Shown here one piece after another: positions 23,823-33,723 of a DNA stretch of 64,000 nt. The stretch's first letter is position 1. The number at the start of each line of letters is the position of its first letter. The notes beneath the pieces are model-generated. The model ran no database searches, had not been told where the DNA came from, and saw only the letters and a program-made list of their open reading frames with translations. The position numbers were made by a program, and so were the translations under genes. Where the stretch lies: assembly GCA_964384215.1 (NCBI GenBank), contig CAYLLB010000013.1:1-64000 (forward strand), given 5' to 3'. The stretch is from JAJFUV01 sp964384215 (GTDB lineage: Bacteria; Acidobacteriota; Terriglobia; Bryobacterales; Bryobacteraceae).

Positions 23823-26090
23823 CTACTCGATTGCGATCGAATATGGCTCCATGCGGACGATCTTGCCGTCGCTGAAGCGCATGATCGCAGGCCGGTCGTC
23901 ATAGTTCAGCAGCGCGATGGAACCGTTCGAAAGCGCGGTCCAGTACAACTCGTTCGAACATTGGATGCGCAGCCCGCGGTGGATAGCCGGGTGCAGGTTT
24001 GTGACAGTGCGCAGTGTCCGGGCTACAAACTCGATATAGTGGCGGCAAGGTTCTGCGTACCCGTCAAACAAGATGACGCGGCCGTTCCCCGTTTTTCCTT
24101 CCTTCCAAACCTGCGCAAGAGTCGAGTCACCTTCCGGGGTGTTCAGAAGTCCCTCCCGCGCCTGCTGGCGTTCGGGATAAATGATCACGCCGCCCGCGCG
24201 GAGCCACTGGTCGATCTTCTCGATGACGCTCTTTTCGGCGACGCGTCCCCATAGGAAAACCAACACCTTATAGCGATCCAGCGCTCCATCGAGGATCATC
24301 TGCTCGCTTGCGTAGTCGAAGTCGGTTTTGGCGCGCAGGGCTTGCACACGCTCGAAGAAGCTCGACGCCAGCCGGTAGCGCAGCACGTCGTCACCCAGCT
24401 TGTTGGCGGTATCCGGATAGAAAACGGCGATCTCGGCCGCTGGCTTCACGCGCTTATCGAGCAGCGGCGCGTACTTATTCCACAACCCCGGTGCTTGATC
24501 GTTGGACGTGATATTGCCGCCATAGTAGAAGAGATGGTCGGCGCCGTTGGCCAGCGTGTTGTACAAGCGGGCCATCACTCCTCGTGCGCTGCCGAAACCG
24601 GCGGGCTCATAGCCCAGCTTCGCTCCATAGAAACGCGCCGCGGAAGAGGCCATACGCGTGGTGGCGAAGTTGTTCAGGTAGCTGTCGTTCTCGTTGGTGA
24701 GCCGGATGCCGCCCTTGAGCTTTGCCATGCTCTTGGCCTGGGCGGTGTAATCCGTCCCGATGGGCACAGCACCCCAACCTCCGCTCGACTGGTAGATGGA
24801 GGCCTCGGGCAGCGCCTCGCGCGCCCACACGGCCCACTTCTCGCACCAGTCGCTCATCGCATCCATATACCAGGTGCCGAAATCGACTCGCATGCGGGGG
24901 CTTTGAGCGGTTTCCGGCAGGAACGTCTTCACTTCGTCGAAGGAGGCATAGCGGGTCTGCCATGCATCGTTGAGCGCCGCGACGTTGGCATAGCGCGAGC
25001 GAACCCAACCGCGGAATACGACACTGGCATCGGGGTCGCCGGCCCAGTAACCGATGTGCGTGTGGATTTGCCCCCATCTGTAACCCCAGGCCCCGGTTGC
25101 CGGATACTGCGCTTCGCCGTAGTTGGCGCTGGGGCCAAGGCGCACGCCAAGCAGCGCCTTGCGCTTCGAGTAGTGCTTGCCGAATTCGCTGAGGAACCTG
25201 CGGACATACTTCACCTGCTTGTCGTTGAAAATCGTGGGGATGTCGATCTGGATGCCGTGCTCCAGGCACACATAACCATCCAGTTCCTTCGATTCATGAA
25301 TCCAGTCCGGCAGCGCGTAAGCAGAGCCGACGATCAGCAGCGGAAACCACCGCAGGCCGTTGCGTTCCATTTCCTCGACTACGGCGTCATAGAAACTCCA
25401 GTCATAGACGCCGGGCGAGCGTTCGACGAAGGCCCACTTGACGTAGCTTTCGACTCCGTTGAATCCCAGCGCGCGCACCAACGGCAGCGTTTCGCGAAGT
25501 GTGGCCACTGCCCCCGGCAAGCCGTCCAGCGTGCGCGCGTCGGCGCCGGATGCCATCACCAGATCGATGTGCTTCGCGAGTTTCATCGCGGGCACGACCT
25601 TGGGCGGAGGAACGCGCTCCGGCGCGGCATCCACGATGCGGATGGCGCGGACGTTGTCCAGACCGTCGAGTTCAATGTCGGCTCCTCCGGCGAGTTGGTG
25701 CTCGAAGGTAGCGTTGTCGAGTTCGAAAACTGCCTCGCGGAAGGTGGATGTGTTCAAACGTGCAATGCCCCACTGGTCGACAACCTTACCGCGGCCCGCG
25801 AGTCCGATGAGGGCATACCCCCGGTCGAAGTACGTCACCACCAACCAGGCTCGCGCCGGCACCGGCTTGTCCACTCGAACCAGGACGCGCGCGCGCTTGT
25901 AGTAGTCCTTCACCGGTGTGATGGCGGCCACGCTCTTGCCGCCCAGGTTCGCAATCGTCCAGGAGGCATTCTCACCGCGCACGAGCGAGATGCCATTCGC
26001 GGCTGGGGCTGCGCCGGCTCGCCAACTGGCCAACTCCGCAGCAACAATTGGAAGTGTAGCTAAGACTGGAAACAGAAACATCCTCTTCAT
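23823..26090 (-). CDS. Secreted GH42-like glycoside hydrolase
   Basis: A protein of about 755 aa with a signal peptide (MKRMFLFPVLATLPIVAAE). An N-terminal beta domain (about 20-175) is followed by a TIM barrel (about 180-540; GFNGVESYVKWAFVERSPGVYDW, GLRWFPLLIVGSAYALP, RLGPSANYGEAQYP) and a Rossmann/glutamine-amidotransferase-like domain (about 550-660; VLVFLWGRVAEKSV), the layout of GH42-type beta-galactosidases and relatives. It probably cleaves a beta-linked glycan in the periplasm. Start ATG 26090 is preferred because GAGAG lies 8 nt upstream; ATG 26096 is also possible. It follows the TonB-type receptor after a hairpin terminator, so receptor and enzyme form one functional module. Confidence 0.75.
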   Translation of the reverse strand: MKRMFLFPVLATLPIVAAELASWRAGAAPAANGISLVRGENASWTIANLGGKSVAAITPVKDYYKRARVLVRVDKPVPARAWLVVTYFDRGYALIGLAGRGKVVDQWGIARLNTSTFREAVFELDNATFEHQLAGGADIELDGLDNVRAIRIVDAAPERVPPPKVVPAMKLAKHIDLVMASGADARTLDGLPGAVATLRETLPLVRALGFNGVESYVKWAFVERSPGVYDWSFYDAVVEEMERNGLRWFPLLIVGSAYALPDWIHESKELDGYVCLEHGIQIDIPTIFNDKQVKYVRRFLSEFGKHYSKRKALLGVRLGPSANYGEAQYPATGAWGYRWGQIHTHIGYWAGDPDASVVFRGWVRSRYANVAALNDAWQTRYASFDEVKTFLPETAQSPRMRVDFGTWYMDAMSDWCEKWAVWAREALPEASIYQSSGGWGAVPIGTDYTAQAKSMAKLKGGIRLTNENDSYLNNFATTRMASSAARFYGAKLGYEPAGFGSARGVMARLYNTLANGADHLFYYGGNITSNDQAPGLWNKYAPLLDKRVKPAAEIAVFYPDTANKLGDDVLRYRLASSFFERVQALRAKTDFDYASEQMILDGALDRYKVLVFLWGRVAEKSVIEKIDQWLRAGGVIIYPERQQAREGLLNTPEGDSTLAQVWKEGKTGNGRVILFDGYAEPCRHYIEFVARTLRTVTNLHPAIHRGLRIQCSNELYWTALSNGSIALLNYDDRPAIMRFSDGKIVRMEPYSIAIE

Positions 26091-26114
26091 ATACATGGCT
26101 CTCTATAAGAAACA

Positions 26115-26142
26115 GGGCCGAAGCCGACAACGGCTCCGGCCC
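26115..26142 (-). terminator. Hairpin terminator/attenuator after the first receptor gene
   Basis: GGGCCGAAGCCG and CGGCTCCGGCCC form a 12-bp stem with a 4-nt loop; read on the minus strand it is followed by a U-rich run (TGTTTCTT). It lies about 20 bp past the receptor stop and 25 bp before the next start, so read-through would be needed to express the hydrolase from the receptor promoter. Confidence 0.6.
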
Positions 26143-26162
26143 CCTCTGATTCGAAGCAACTG

Positions 26163-29100
26163 TTACCAGATCAACCGCAAAGCCATTTGCATGGTCCGGT
26201 TGCCGCCAGCACCGCTGACCCGGCCGAAAGAGGAGCTCGAAAGATCCAGTGTTGGAGTGTTCCAGGTCTTGTTGTTAAACAGGTCGTAGGCCTCCCAGCG
26301 GAATTCGGTCTTCAGCTTCTCCATGATGGTGAAGCCACGCATCACCGTGCTGTTGACACGGATGATCTTGGCCGAACGGGAAGCGCCGCTGAGGCGGGGA
26401 GCGTTGCCGAACGGGTTCACCGCAGGATTGGTCCTTCGGGCAAACCCCGTAGCATCCACCCACAGATCCTTGATCGGATCATATTCGTGCGTTCCCGATT
26501 TCGCTGTCCTCCAGCTATTAGTCAGCACATCCGGCCGCGGCGTTCCAGCGAACAGGTAATTGCTGTAAGCGTTGTCGACCACGCCCAGAGGGAAGCCGCT
26601 CTGAGCCATCGTGTAGGACGCAATCGTCCACTCGCCCAGAATGTAGCGTAACGGACCGGACTGGAAGAACTTCCTGCCTTTTCCGAACGGAACGTCATAA
26701 CTGTAAGCCGCCTTGAACTGGTGCGGCACGTCCAGGGCGCTGTAGGATCTTTCCAGCCGGCGGTTCAGGTTGTTTTGCGCGACGCCAAAACCGATACCCG
26801 CGCCGACGGCGACGCTGGCCAGCTCCATGTCGGCATCGGTAAGGGTTTTGGACCAGTTATAGCTAGCCAATACGCTCACACCGTGCGAGAGCCGCTTGGT
26901 GACCTTGATGATCATCGCGTTGTAGGAAGAGTTGCCGTCGTACTCTGACCAGTCGCGCTGACCCAGGGAGGTGTATTGAGGGAACAAACGTAGCGATTGC
27001 CTCAGCGTGGCGTTGCTTCCCATCAGCGAAACAAAATTCTCGAAGGGCGGTTTGAAACCGAGCGCTACCACGGAGGGGTCGGTGATCGACCTATTGAGCG
27101 TCGTACCCAAGTAGGCATACTTGGGATCCACCTGCATGTAGTTTATCCGGTTGCTCGCCAGGTGCGTTCCTTTGGTACCCGTGTAGGTCAGATCCAGGAC
27201 CACCGAACCGGGCAGCGTGCGGGAAACCGCGAAGTTCCAGGTCGTTGAGTTCGGTAGGATACCGCTGATCTGATCGATGAAGTACCAGAGCGGGAAGCTT
27301 GAGCCCGCAGCATAGTCGGGATTGATGTACGGCGGTTGCTGGTAGCTGGGCCAGCCATTCGCCCAGTAGAAGGCCGGCGAAACACCCGTATTCGGCGAAC
27401 TCCAACTCGGAGCGGCCTCCTTACCGTTGTTGCCGCCCATCTGCTTGTAGTTGGAGTGGAAGATGCCGAAGCCGGCGCGGATGACCGTGTTCTTGGCCAC
27501 CTGCCAGGCCAGGCCGGCACGCGGCCCGATGCCGTGCTGGGTATCGTAATAGCTCATCCTACCGGTGCAGCCCGAACAGACGCCAGTGAATCTCACCGCG
27601 CCGGGGTAGTTGTTGGCGGCCGGGTTCGGTAGGGTTGGATCAAAGTAGCTAAGCCCGCCGTACTTGTCGTAATAGGGGGGGTTCACTTCCACGCGAACGC
27701 CTAGGTTGGCGGTCAACTTCGGCGTGATCTTCCAATCGTCCTGCACGAAGAATGCGTGGTTGGGATACCGCAAACCCTGGCTGTAACCCGTCTCCAGGGA
27801 CCCGCCATCCACTGCTCCCAGCAAGAAGCTGGCAAAAGAACTGCCGTAGTTGCCGCTGTTGTCGGTCGGGACGGAGGTCTCCAGCCGGCTGAAACTCACG
27901 CTGCCAGCCTTATTGTTGGAGTAGCGGCGATTGGTCTGGATCATCTGGTAGTTGTAGCCGACCTTAAAGCTGTGCGCCCCCTTGATCCAGGACAGGTTGT
28001 CGCCGAAGTTGTACGTGTTATGCCACTCGTCGTAATCCTTGGTCGCGTCCCACCCATAGAAGCTGTCGGTGCTGAAGCTTACACTGAGCATGGCGTTGCC
28101 ACAGCCGGGATTGTTGCTCAAGGCACCCACCAAGTCGCACCAGTTGTTATTTCCCTTCAGCCACGCAGTCACGTCGTGTTCTTCGTGGTAGAGCCTGTGG
28201 TAGCCGAACGTGAAGGTGTTAATCAGGGTTGGAGTGAACAGGTGCGTGTCGTTCACGCGGAGGACGTTTCCGTAGTAGGTTGAGCCGCGGTTGTAGGTTC
28301 TACCCGTCAACGGAAACGGTAACCGGGGTCCCCAGTTGTTCCAATTCGAGGTGTCATGATCGTAGGCGCTGTCGCTGTAGCTCACGTTGCGCGTGTAGGT
28401 GAACGAAAGACGGTTCGTGATCCCGATATTGTGATCGAACTTCATGCTTTCCGCGTTGTTGATCGCCTTGCTCGGCGCAGTGCCGGTCGTCCGCAGGTTC
28501 GACACCATGGCGCCGTATTGAGACAGCACCGATGCCGTCGATTCGGTCGGATCCACCATGTACTTCATGATGTTCTTGGCGATCTGGGTGATCCTCGAGG
28601 CCGGGATCAGGTTGCCCGAAAACACCTGCCGGGTGTATCCTCCCGCAGGGTTGGCCTGCGTGGTGGAAGGATCGTAGATCGGGATGAGGGTGCCATTGGC
28701 TTTCTTCCAGTCGGAAAAGTCACCCTGCTTCATGGCGGCCGTCGCGACGGTCAACAGACCGGGGCCCGAGGTGCTGGGCTGTCTGGAACCTTCATAAGAA
28801 AAGAGAAAGAACGTGCGGTTCTTCCCGTTGTAAAGCTTGGGGACGAAAATCGGCCCGCTGGCGCTAAAACCGAACTCGTTCTTGTGGTAGATGGCTTTTT
28901 TTCCGCCGATTCGATTATTAGCCCAGGTGTTGGCGTCCAGGACCTGCGACTTGTAAAAGTCGAACGCGCCGCCGTGGAATTCATTGGTTCCGGACTTGGT
29001 GGTCAGCACCATGTTCCCGCCGCTGGTGTGGGTTTGCTCGGCCTTGAAAGCGGCCGTGTCGATACGAATCTCCTCGACGGCGTCCAGAGTCGGAGCGAGA

Positions 29101-29744
29101 CGGTTAAAAATACCGATATTGTTGCGGAACCCTGTCTCGATGGAAGCGCCATCCACGACCACCTGCCAAGCGAAGCCTTGACCGCCGCCGACAATGAAGT
29201 CGTCCCAGGCGCTCTCGCCGTTGTTACTTTTCACCTCGGGCATCATGAGCATGACGCTAAACACGCTGCGCATGCCCCAGGATGAACTCATAGGCACCGG
29301 CATGTCGCCCACTAATTTGCGTTCCATGGTGGTGCTGACCTCGGTGGTCTCGGTTTTGAGAAGCGGGGCAGCACCCGAAACCGTGACCTGTTCGGTCACT
29401 TGGCCGACTTCGAGGCTGACATCCACACGAACGCTGTCTCCGGACGAAAGCAGAATGCCTGAGCGGGACCAACTCTTAAAACCCGTGCTTGAAACGCTCA
29501 CTTCATACGTGCCGACCTGCAGGTTCGGAATCACGTAGTTTCCGCTGCTGGAGCTAACGGTCTCCGCCAGGACTCCAGTCGCGGTGTTCTTAGCGATAAC
29601 TTTGACACCGGGCACGACGGCACCTGTGGCGTCCGTGACCAGACCGGTGATTGTGCCTCGTACTGTCACTTGCGCTGCTGCGAACTGACACACGATGACC
29701 AATAGCAGGGCGCAAACGACGAGGAAACTAGCAGTTTGCCTCAT
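26163..29744 (-). CDS. TonB-dependent-receptor-like outer-membrane protein (SusC/Oar type)
   Basis: An 1193-aa outer-membrane protein. A signal peptide (FLVVCALLLVIVCQFAAAQ) is followed by a carboxypeptidase-regulatory-like Ig domain (about 25-115; GTITGLVTDATGAVVPGVKV, PNLQVGTYEVSVSSTGF), a plug domain (about 120-260) and a beta-barrel ending in a C-terminal aromatic residue (MALRLIW) for BAM recognition. Size and layout match the Oar/CarboxypepD_reg receptors greatly expanded in Acidobacteriota, thought to import oligosaccharides or other large ligands. An AGGAGG site lies 5 nt before the ATG. It has its own upstream region with a palindrome and a hairpin after its stop. Confidence 0.9.
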   Translation of the reverse strand: MRQTASFLVVCALLLVIVCQFAAAQVTVRGTITGLVTDATGAVVPGVKVIAKNTATGVLAETVSSSSGNYVIPNLQVGTYEVSVSSTGFKSWSRSGILLSSGDSVRVDVSLEVGQVTEQVTVSGAAPLLKTETTEVSTTMERKLVGDMPVPMSSSWGMRSVFSVMLMMPEVKSNNGESAWDDFIVGGGQGFAWQVVVDGASIETGFRNNIGIFNRLAPTLDAVEEIRIDTAAFKAEQTHTSGGNMVLTTKSGTNEFHGGAFDFYKSQVLDANTWANNRIGGKKAIYHKNEFGFSASGPIFVPKLYNGKNRTFFLFSYEGSRQPSTSGPGLLTVATAAMKQGDFSDWKKANGTLIPIYDPSTTQANPAGGYTRQVFSGNLIPASRITQIAKNIMKYMVDPTESTASVLSQYGAMVSNLRTTGTAPSKAINNAESMKFDHNIGITNRLSFTYTRNVSYSDSAYDHDTSNWNNWGPRLPFPLTGRTYNRGSTYYGNVLRVNDTHLFTPTLINTFTFGYHRLYHEEHDVTAWLKGNNNWCDLVGALSNNPGCGNAMLSVSFSTDSFYGWDATKDYDEWHNTYNFGDNLSWIKGAHSFKVGYNYQMIQTNRRYSNNKAGSVSFSRLETSVPTDNSGNYGSSFASFLLGAVDGGSLETGYSQGLRYPNHAFFVQDDWKITPKLTANLGVRVEVNPPYYDKYGGLSYFDPTLPNPAANNYPGAVRFTGVCSGCTGRMSYYDTQHGIGPRAGLAWQVAKNTVIRAGFGIFHSNYKQMGGNNGKEAAPSWSSPNTGVSPAFYWANGWPSYQQPPYINPDYAAGSSFPLWYFIDQISGILPNSTTWNFAVSRTLPGSVVLDLTYTGTKGTHLASNRINYMQVDPKYAYLGTTLNRSITDPSVVALGFKPPFENFVSLMGSNATLRQSLRLFPQYTSLGQRDWSEYDGNSSYNAMIIKVTKRLSHGVSVLASYNWSKTLTDADMELASVAVGAGIGFGVAQNNLNRRLERSYSALDVPHQFKAAYSYDVPFGKGRKFFQSGPLRYILGEWTIASYTMAQSGFPLGVVDNAYSNYLFAGTPRPDVLTNSWRTAKSGTHEYDPIKDLWVDATGFARRTNPAVNPFGNAPRLSGASRSAKIIRVNSTVMRGFTIMEKLKTEFRWEAYDLFNNKTWNTPTLDLSSSSFGRVSGAGGNRTMQMALRLIW

Positions 29745-29804
29745 TGGATCCTCCTGCCTCGCCTCATGAATTGGCGTTGTCGCTCTGAGTACACCACCTC
29801 TGCA

Positions 29805-29823
29805 ACTCGGATATACACCGAGT
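29805..29823. promoter_or_regulatory. Inverted repeat upstream of the first receptor gene
   Basis: ACTCGG-N7-CCGAGT, a perfect 6-bp inverted repeat with an AT-rich centre (ATATACA), lies 61 bp upstream of the receptor start codon. Position suits an operator or promoter-overlapping site. No regulator gene is adjacent. Confidence 0.35.
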
Positions 29824-29991
29824 CACAAGCGGGGTCAAGGAAAATCAGCGTTACTCTTGCTTTTCGATAGGCAATCGGACAAACGCAGTGGGGCTATCCC
29901 ATCAGGCTGAACATTGCTGGTTCATCGTATGGGACAACCTGAAGACAACGACACCTTGCGATTCCGCAATTCGGGTGAGACACGCGGCAGT

Positions 29992-32499
29992 TCAGCGGGC
30001 CCGGGAGGAGGCTGCCGGCGGCGATTCCCGAAAGGGAATACGTTTCTCGTACAGCTCGATTCGGGCTTTCAACGTCTTCGCCAGCGGCTCTGTCTGCTGT
30101 TGCGTGGCCTGGGCCACGGCACGATGGGAGGTCTCGACCGCCTCGGAAAACCTTCCCGCCTCGGCATAGGCGGCAGCCAGCGTGCCCAGTACGTCCGGCT
30201 CTCTCCCACCCGAAAGGCGCACTGCCCGCTGGGCGAGTTCGACGGCCTCAACGCCGTTCCTGATGCTCGCGTCCGGATTCGTCGCCAGCAGCCATGCCGT
30301 CTGGTTCAAAACAGTGAGATAGTCCGGCCGCAAGCGAAGTACTTGTCGCCATTCAGCCAGCGCCGCGGAGGGATTCCCGCGCAGGTAGTAGAAGGCATCC
30401 CCCAGACACTGATGCGCCTCAACTAATCCGGGATTCAGCTCCAGCGCGGCTTCGAATTGCCTGATCGCTTCCTCATGCCTTCCTTTCCAGACCAGCGCCA
30501 CCCCCAGGTTCGTGTGGAACTCGGCCACCCGGGGGTTGATGTCCAGGGCCTTTAGGTAATGAGTGATCGCGTCGTCCAGCTTGCCCGTGCGCGCCAAAGC
30601 CGCCCCAAGGTTGTTGTGAACCTCTGCGAAATCTGGATTGATCTCCAATGCCCGCTCGTACTTGGCGATCGCCTCGCTGACCCTGCCCGTCATGGCCAAC
30701 GCGATGCCGAGGTTGTAGTGCGCCCGGGAGTCAGACGGATTCAGTTTCAAGGCATCGCCCCAGGCGCCGACGGCCTCCGCGAACTGCGATTTCTCCGCCA
30801 GTTCCCACGCGCGGTCGAACAGCCTGTAGAACTCGGCCGCGGGAGCATCAATGCTCAGCAGGCCGCCGGCGGGAATGTTCACGAACTCAGGGATGTTTAC
30901 GGCGCGGTTGGCTGCGGTCGAGTTCTCAATCAGGACCGGCGGGCTGTCGTTGCCGTTCTCGTCGATGTGCGTCAGGAACATCTGCGTGTAGGGCGAGCGG
31001 CTCTTGGAGGAAAACACCAGCCAGCGGCCATTGGGGGAGTAACTGTGCCAGGAGTTCATGAGGGGCGTATTTGCGCGCATCCGGCGCGCATGGCCGCCGC
31101 TGAACGGAACGATGTAAAGCTGGCTGTCGGGGCGCATCAACAGGCCGTTGCGGCACTGGGTGAAGACGATCCACCGGCCATCCGGCGAGACCTTGGGGAA
31201 GGTGTTGCTCATGCCATTGTGCGATGCGCCGGCAACGGGCTCGGGCTTGCCGCCCCGGCCTTCATTGAATGGGATCCGGTAGAGGTCGAACTGGATCTGG
31301 GTTTCGTTCGGATCGTTAGCAAAAGCCGCCAGTTTTGCTCCCTCGGGGTAAGGGTCCTGGGAGGGCGCCCGTGCGAACACCAAGTATTTGCCGTCGGGAC
31401 TCCAGACCGCGCCCGTCTGCACAAATCGCGGATCGTCGGCGCCGGGAAGCGGCTGCAACCGGCCAGTGGCGCGGTTATACCAGGCGAGGATGCCGCGCGT
31501 GGGATAGAACACCTGGAGGAAGCGGTAATCCTTGAAATTGGCCACATAGTAATTGCTTGGGCTTTTTCTAAGCCGCGGCGAACTGCTGCCGCCGGCGGGG
31601 TCCAAGTCCGAGCCGTCGATAGTGGTGGCGACGTACCGCCCATCAGGAGAAACCTGGGACATGAAACCGACTCTGAGCAGCCCGCCCAACTTGCGCCGGA
31701 AGGAGGCCCAATTGACGACATCCTCGTTACGGATGGTGGTCCGCGGCGCAAGATGCACGATGGCATACATCCCCTTATCGCTACGGGGGCCATCGAGATC
31801 CATAGCCAGGGTCTTGCCGTCGAGCGAGAACGAATGGCAGTTGGCGCAGGTGTGCAGCCCTTCCATCAGCAGCCTGCTCTTGGGCGCCCCGACATCGCGC
31901 AGCCGCCAGGCGACAAGCGGCAGCGCACTCGTGGCTAAGGGCTTGATAACGCCCCTCTCGAGTTCCGAGGGCATAAGCGGGACATCGCGGTAGAAGATCG
32001 GCGCGCCGACGGGATCTTTCGAGGTTTGAATAGTAACTTCCCCGCAGGAAGACGGTTCAGGTGCATTGCCGTGCATGAAACCGGTGATAGTGATCTTAGC
32101 CGGCCGCTCTGTTGAACGTTTCTTGATGGTATCCCAGATTTCGGGCGCCGGCGTCCAGGTGTGGGCCGCTGTCTGCTCGGGCGTCAACCTGGGGAGTTCG
32201 TTCGTCTTTGCGACACAGCGTGGGTCGATCTCACCGAGGCGCAGCCGTTCGCCCCGCGAGATGACCTCAATTGCAGCGTCCGCGCCGGCGAAAGTGATTC
32301 TGATTCTCCAGACAGTGACACCGGAGGCGGCATCGCGCCAGAGGAACGTGGGCGGAGTAATCTCGGCAGGAAAAACCGATCCTTCGGCGGGATAGTCGAT
32401 CACGACCGGGGGAACGGCTGCGCTCCGCCCTCTTTGAGCCGCTGTTGTCGCCAGCAGCACGAATGCGATCGTGAGGGTGCCCGCACGATGCTTGTTCAC
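29992..32499 (-). CDS. Secreted PD40/TolB-like propeller plus TPR protein with a CxxCH motif
   Basis: An 835-aa protein beginning at a GTG behind GGAGGG. It has an N-terminal signal-like segment (IAFVLLATTAAQRGRSA), an Ig-like region, WD40-like PD40 propeller repeats (about 225-540; SPDGRYVAT, SPDGKYLVFAR, SPDGRWIVFTQ, SPNGRWLVFSS) and six or more TPRs (about 560-800). A single haem-c type motif, CANCH (218-222), sits just before the propeller. A c-type haem would make this a periplasmic redox or sensor protein, but the motif may simply be structural. It lies 247 bp upstream of the receptor on the same strand and may serve the same uptake module. Confidence 0.8.
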   Translation of the reverse strand: MNKHRAGTLTIAFVLLATTAAQRGRSAAVPPVVIDYPAEGSVFPAEITPPTFLWRDAASGVTVWRIRITFAGADAAIEVISRGERLRLGEIDPRCVAKTNELPRLTPEQTAAHTWTPAPEIWDTIKKRSTERPAKITITGFMHGNAPEPSSCGEVTIQTSKDPVGAPIFYRDVPLMPSELERGVIKPLATSALPLVAWRLRDVGAPKSRLLMEGLHTCANCHSFSLDGKTLAMDLDGPRSDKGMYAIVHLAPRTTIRNEDVVNWASFRRKLGGLLRVGFMSQVSPDGRYVATTIDGSDLDPAGGSSSPRLRKSPSNYYVANFKDYRFLQVFYPTRGILAWYNRATGRLQPLPGADDPRFVQTGAVWSPDGKYLVFARAPSQDPYPEGAKLAAFANDPNETQIQFDLYRIPFNEGRGGKPEPVAGASHNGMSNTFPKVSPDGRWIVFTQCRNGLLMRPDSQLYIVPFSGGHARRMRANTPLMNSWHSYSPNGRWLVFSSKSRSPYTQMFLTHIDENGNDSPPVLIENSTAANRAVNIPEFVNIPAGGLLSIDAPAAEFYRLFDRAWELAEKSQFAEAVGAWGDALKLNPSDSRAHYNLGIALAMTGRVSEAIAKYERALEINPDFAEVHNNLGAALARTGKLDDAITHYLKALDINPRVAEFHTNLGVALVWKGRHEEAIRQFEAALELNPGLVEAHQCLGDAFYYLRGNPSAALAEWRQVLRLRPDYLTVLNQTAWLLATNPDASIRNGVEAVELAQRAVRLSGGREPDVLGTLAAAYAEAGRFSEAVETSHRAVAQATQQQTEPLAKTLKARIELYEKRIPFRESPPAASSRAR

Positions 32500-32658
32500 A
32501 ACCCTCCAAACTCAACCTGCCGGCAGGCCGCGCCCTGCATCTCGATATTGTAACCGGAGAATGGCGGCCGGGATCCGCGAGCTTTAGGAAACACGCGCTC
32601 GCGCGCGTACCGTCGGCATACCGGGCTATTCGTGGCCGTAAACTGAGACAATCGAGGC

Positions 32659-33657
32659 ATGCGCGCGTGGCTGATGGATTCTTATGAGGGTGTGGAAAAG
32701 CTCCGGCTAGTCGAGACGGACGAACCAACTCCGGGGCGTGGTGAAGCGTTGCTCAAAGTTCTGTGGGCCGCTCTCAACCCGGCCGACGCCTTCCTGGCCC
32801 AGGCGCAATATCCAGCCAAGCCGCCGTTGCCCCACATTCTCGGCAGAGATGCCTTGGGGGAAGTCCTGGCTGTTGGCGAGGGCGTGACCGGCTTGCGTCC
32901 AGGCGACGTCGTCGGCATCCTGCGCTGCGAAGTGGGCGTCACCGTCCGCGGCACGCTGGCCGAACGGGTGGTGGCTCCGGCGGACGCGCTGGCGACTGTC
33001 CCTGATGGCTGGACACCGGAAGAGATGGCCGGCGCACCGCTGGTGTTTCTGACCGCCTGGCAAGCGCTCACGCAGTGGAGCACGCCGGAGGCTCCGCCGC
33101 CTGCCGGGGAGACGCTGCTGGTCACGGGGGCGTCGGGCGGCGTGGGCGTGGCTTCGGTGCTGCTGGGCAAGTCGATGGGGCTCACGGTAGTCGCACTTTC
33201 GCGAAGCGCATCGAAACGCGAGAAACTGCGCCATCTGGGCGCCGATTTCGCTTTCGATCCGGCCAGTCCGGACCTGCGCAAGTCTGTCCTCGACGCGCTG
33301 CGCCCGCGCAAGGTCGACCTGGTGGTGGACAACGTCGCCGGCCCGCTCTTCAACCAGATCATCCCGGTGTTAGGTTACGGCGGGCGAATCAGCGCTGTGG
33401 GCCGCAGCGGCGGCGTGGTCCCCGAGTTCAATACCGCAACGTTGTTCTTTCGGCGTGTACGAATCGGCGGAGTCGCGACAGGCGATTACTCACACGCAAC
33501 CGCGCAGACGCTGTGGAAGGAAATCGTAGCACGGCTGGCCGCCGCCGGCCGCCGTCCGGTGATCGACCGCGTGTTCCCGTTCGAAGAAGTGCCCGCCGCA
33601 TTCGCGCGCCTCGCCGAAGGCCCCATGGGGAAAGTGCTGGTACGAGTAACAAAGTGA
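32659..33657 (+). CDS. Zinc-free MDR oxidoreductase, quinone oxidoreductase-like
   Basis: A 332-aa medium-chain dehydrogenase/reductase. An N-terminal GroES-like domain (ALNPADAFLAQAQYP, LGRDALGEVLAVGEGVTGLRPGDVVG) is followed by a Rossmann domain with VTGASGGVGVASVLLGKSMG (about 153-172). The catalytic zinc-binding Cys/His set of alcohol dehydrogenases is missing, as in quinone oxidoreductases and enoyl reductases, which use NADPH. Cytosolic; physiological substrate unknown. Start ATG 32659 begins MRAWLMDSYEG. Confidence 0.88.
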   Translation: MRAWLMDSYEGVEKLRLVETDEPTPGRGEALLKVLWAALNPADAFLAQAQYPAKPPLPHILGRDALGEVLAVGEGVTGLRPGDVVGILRCEVGVTVRGTLAERVVAPADALATVPDGWTPEEMAGAPLVFLTAWQALTQWSTPEAPPPAGETLLVTGASGGVGVASVLLGKSMGLTVVALSRSASKREKLRHLGADFAFDPASPDLRKSVLDALRPRKVDLVVDNVAGPLFNQIIPVLGYGGRISAVGRSGGVVPEFNTATLFFRRVRIGGVATGDYSHATAQTLWKEIVARLAAAGRRPVIDRVFPFEEVPAAFARLAEGPMGKVLVRVTK

Positions 33658-33723
33658 AATGCCGGCGTTGAAACTGGCGGATCTGCTGGATATCCGGTAA
33701 GGTCATAGGTGGAGGATGCTGGG

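Noticed and set aside
24342..26063. 573-codon plus-strand open frame opposite the GH42-like gene
   Set aside because: It mirrors the codon pattern of the real minus-strand gene; the GC-rich third positions create a long antisense frame, and the translation has no domain pattern.
30559..31938. 459-codon plus-strand open frame opposite the PD40-TPR gene
   Set aside because: Antisense shadow: the minus strand shows repeated PD40 and TPR motifs.
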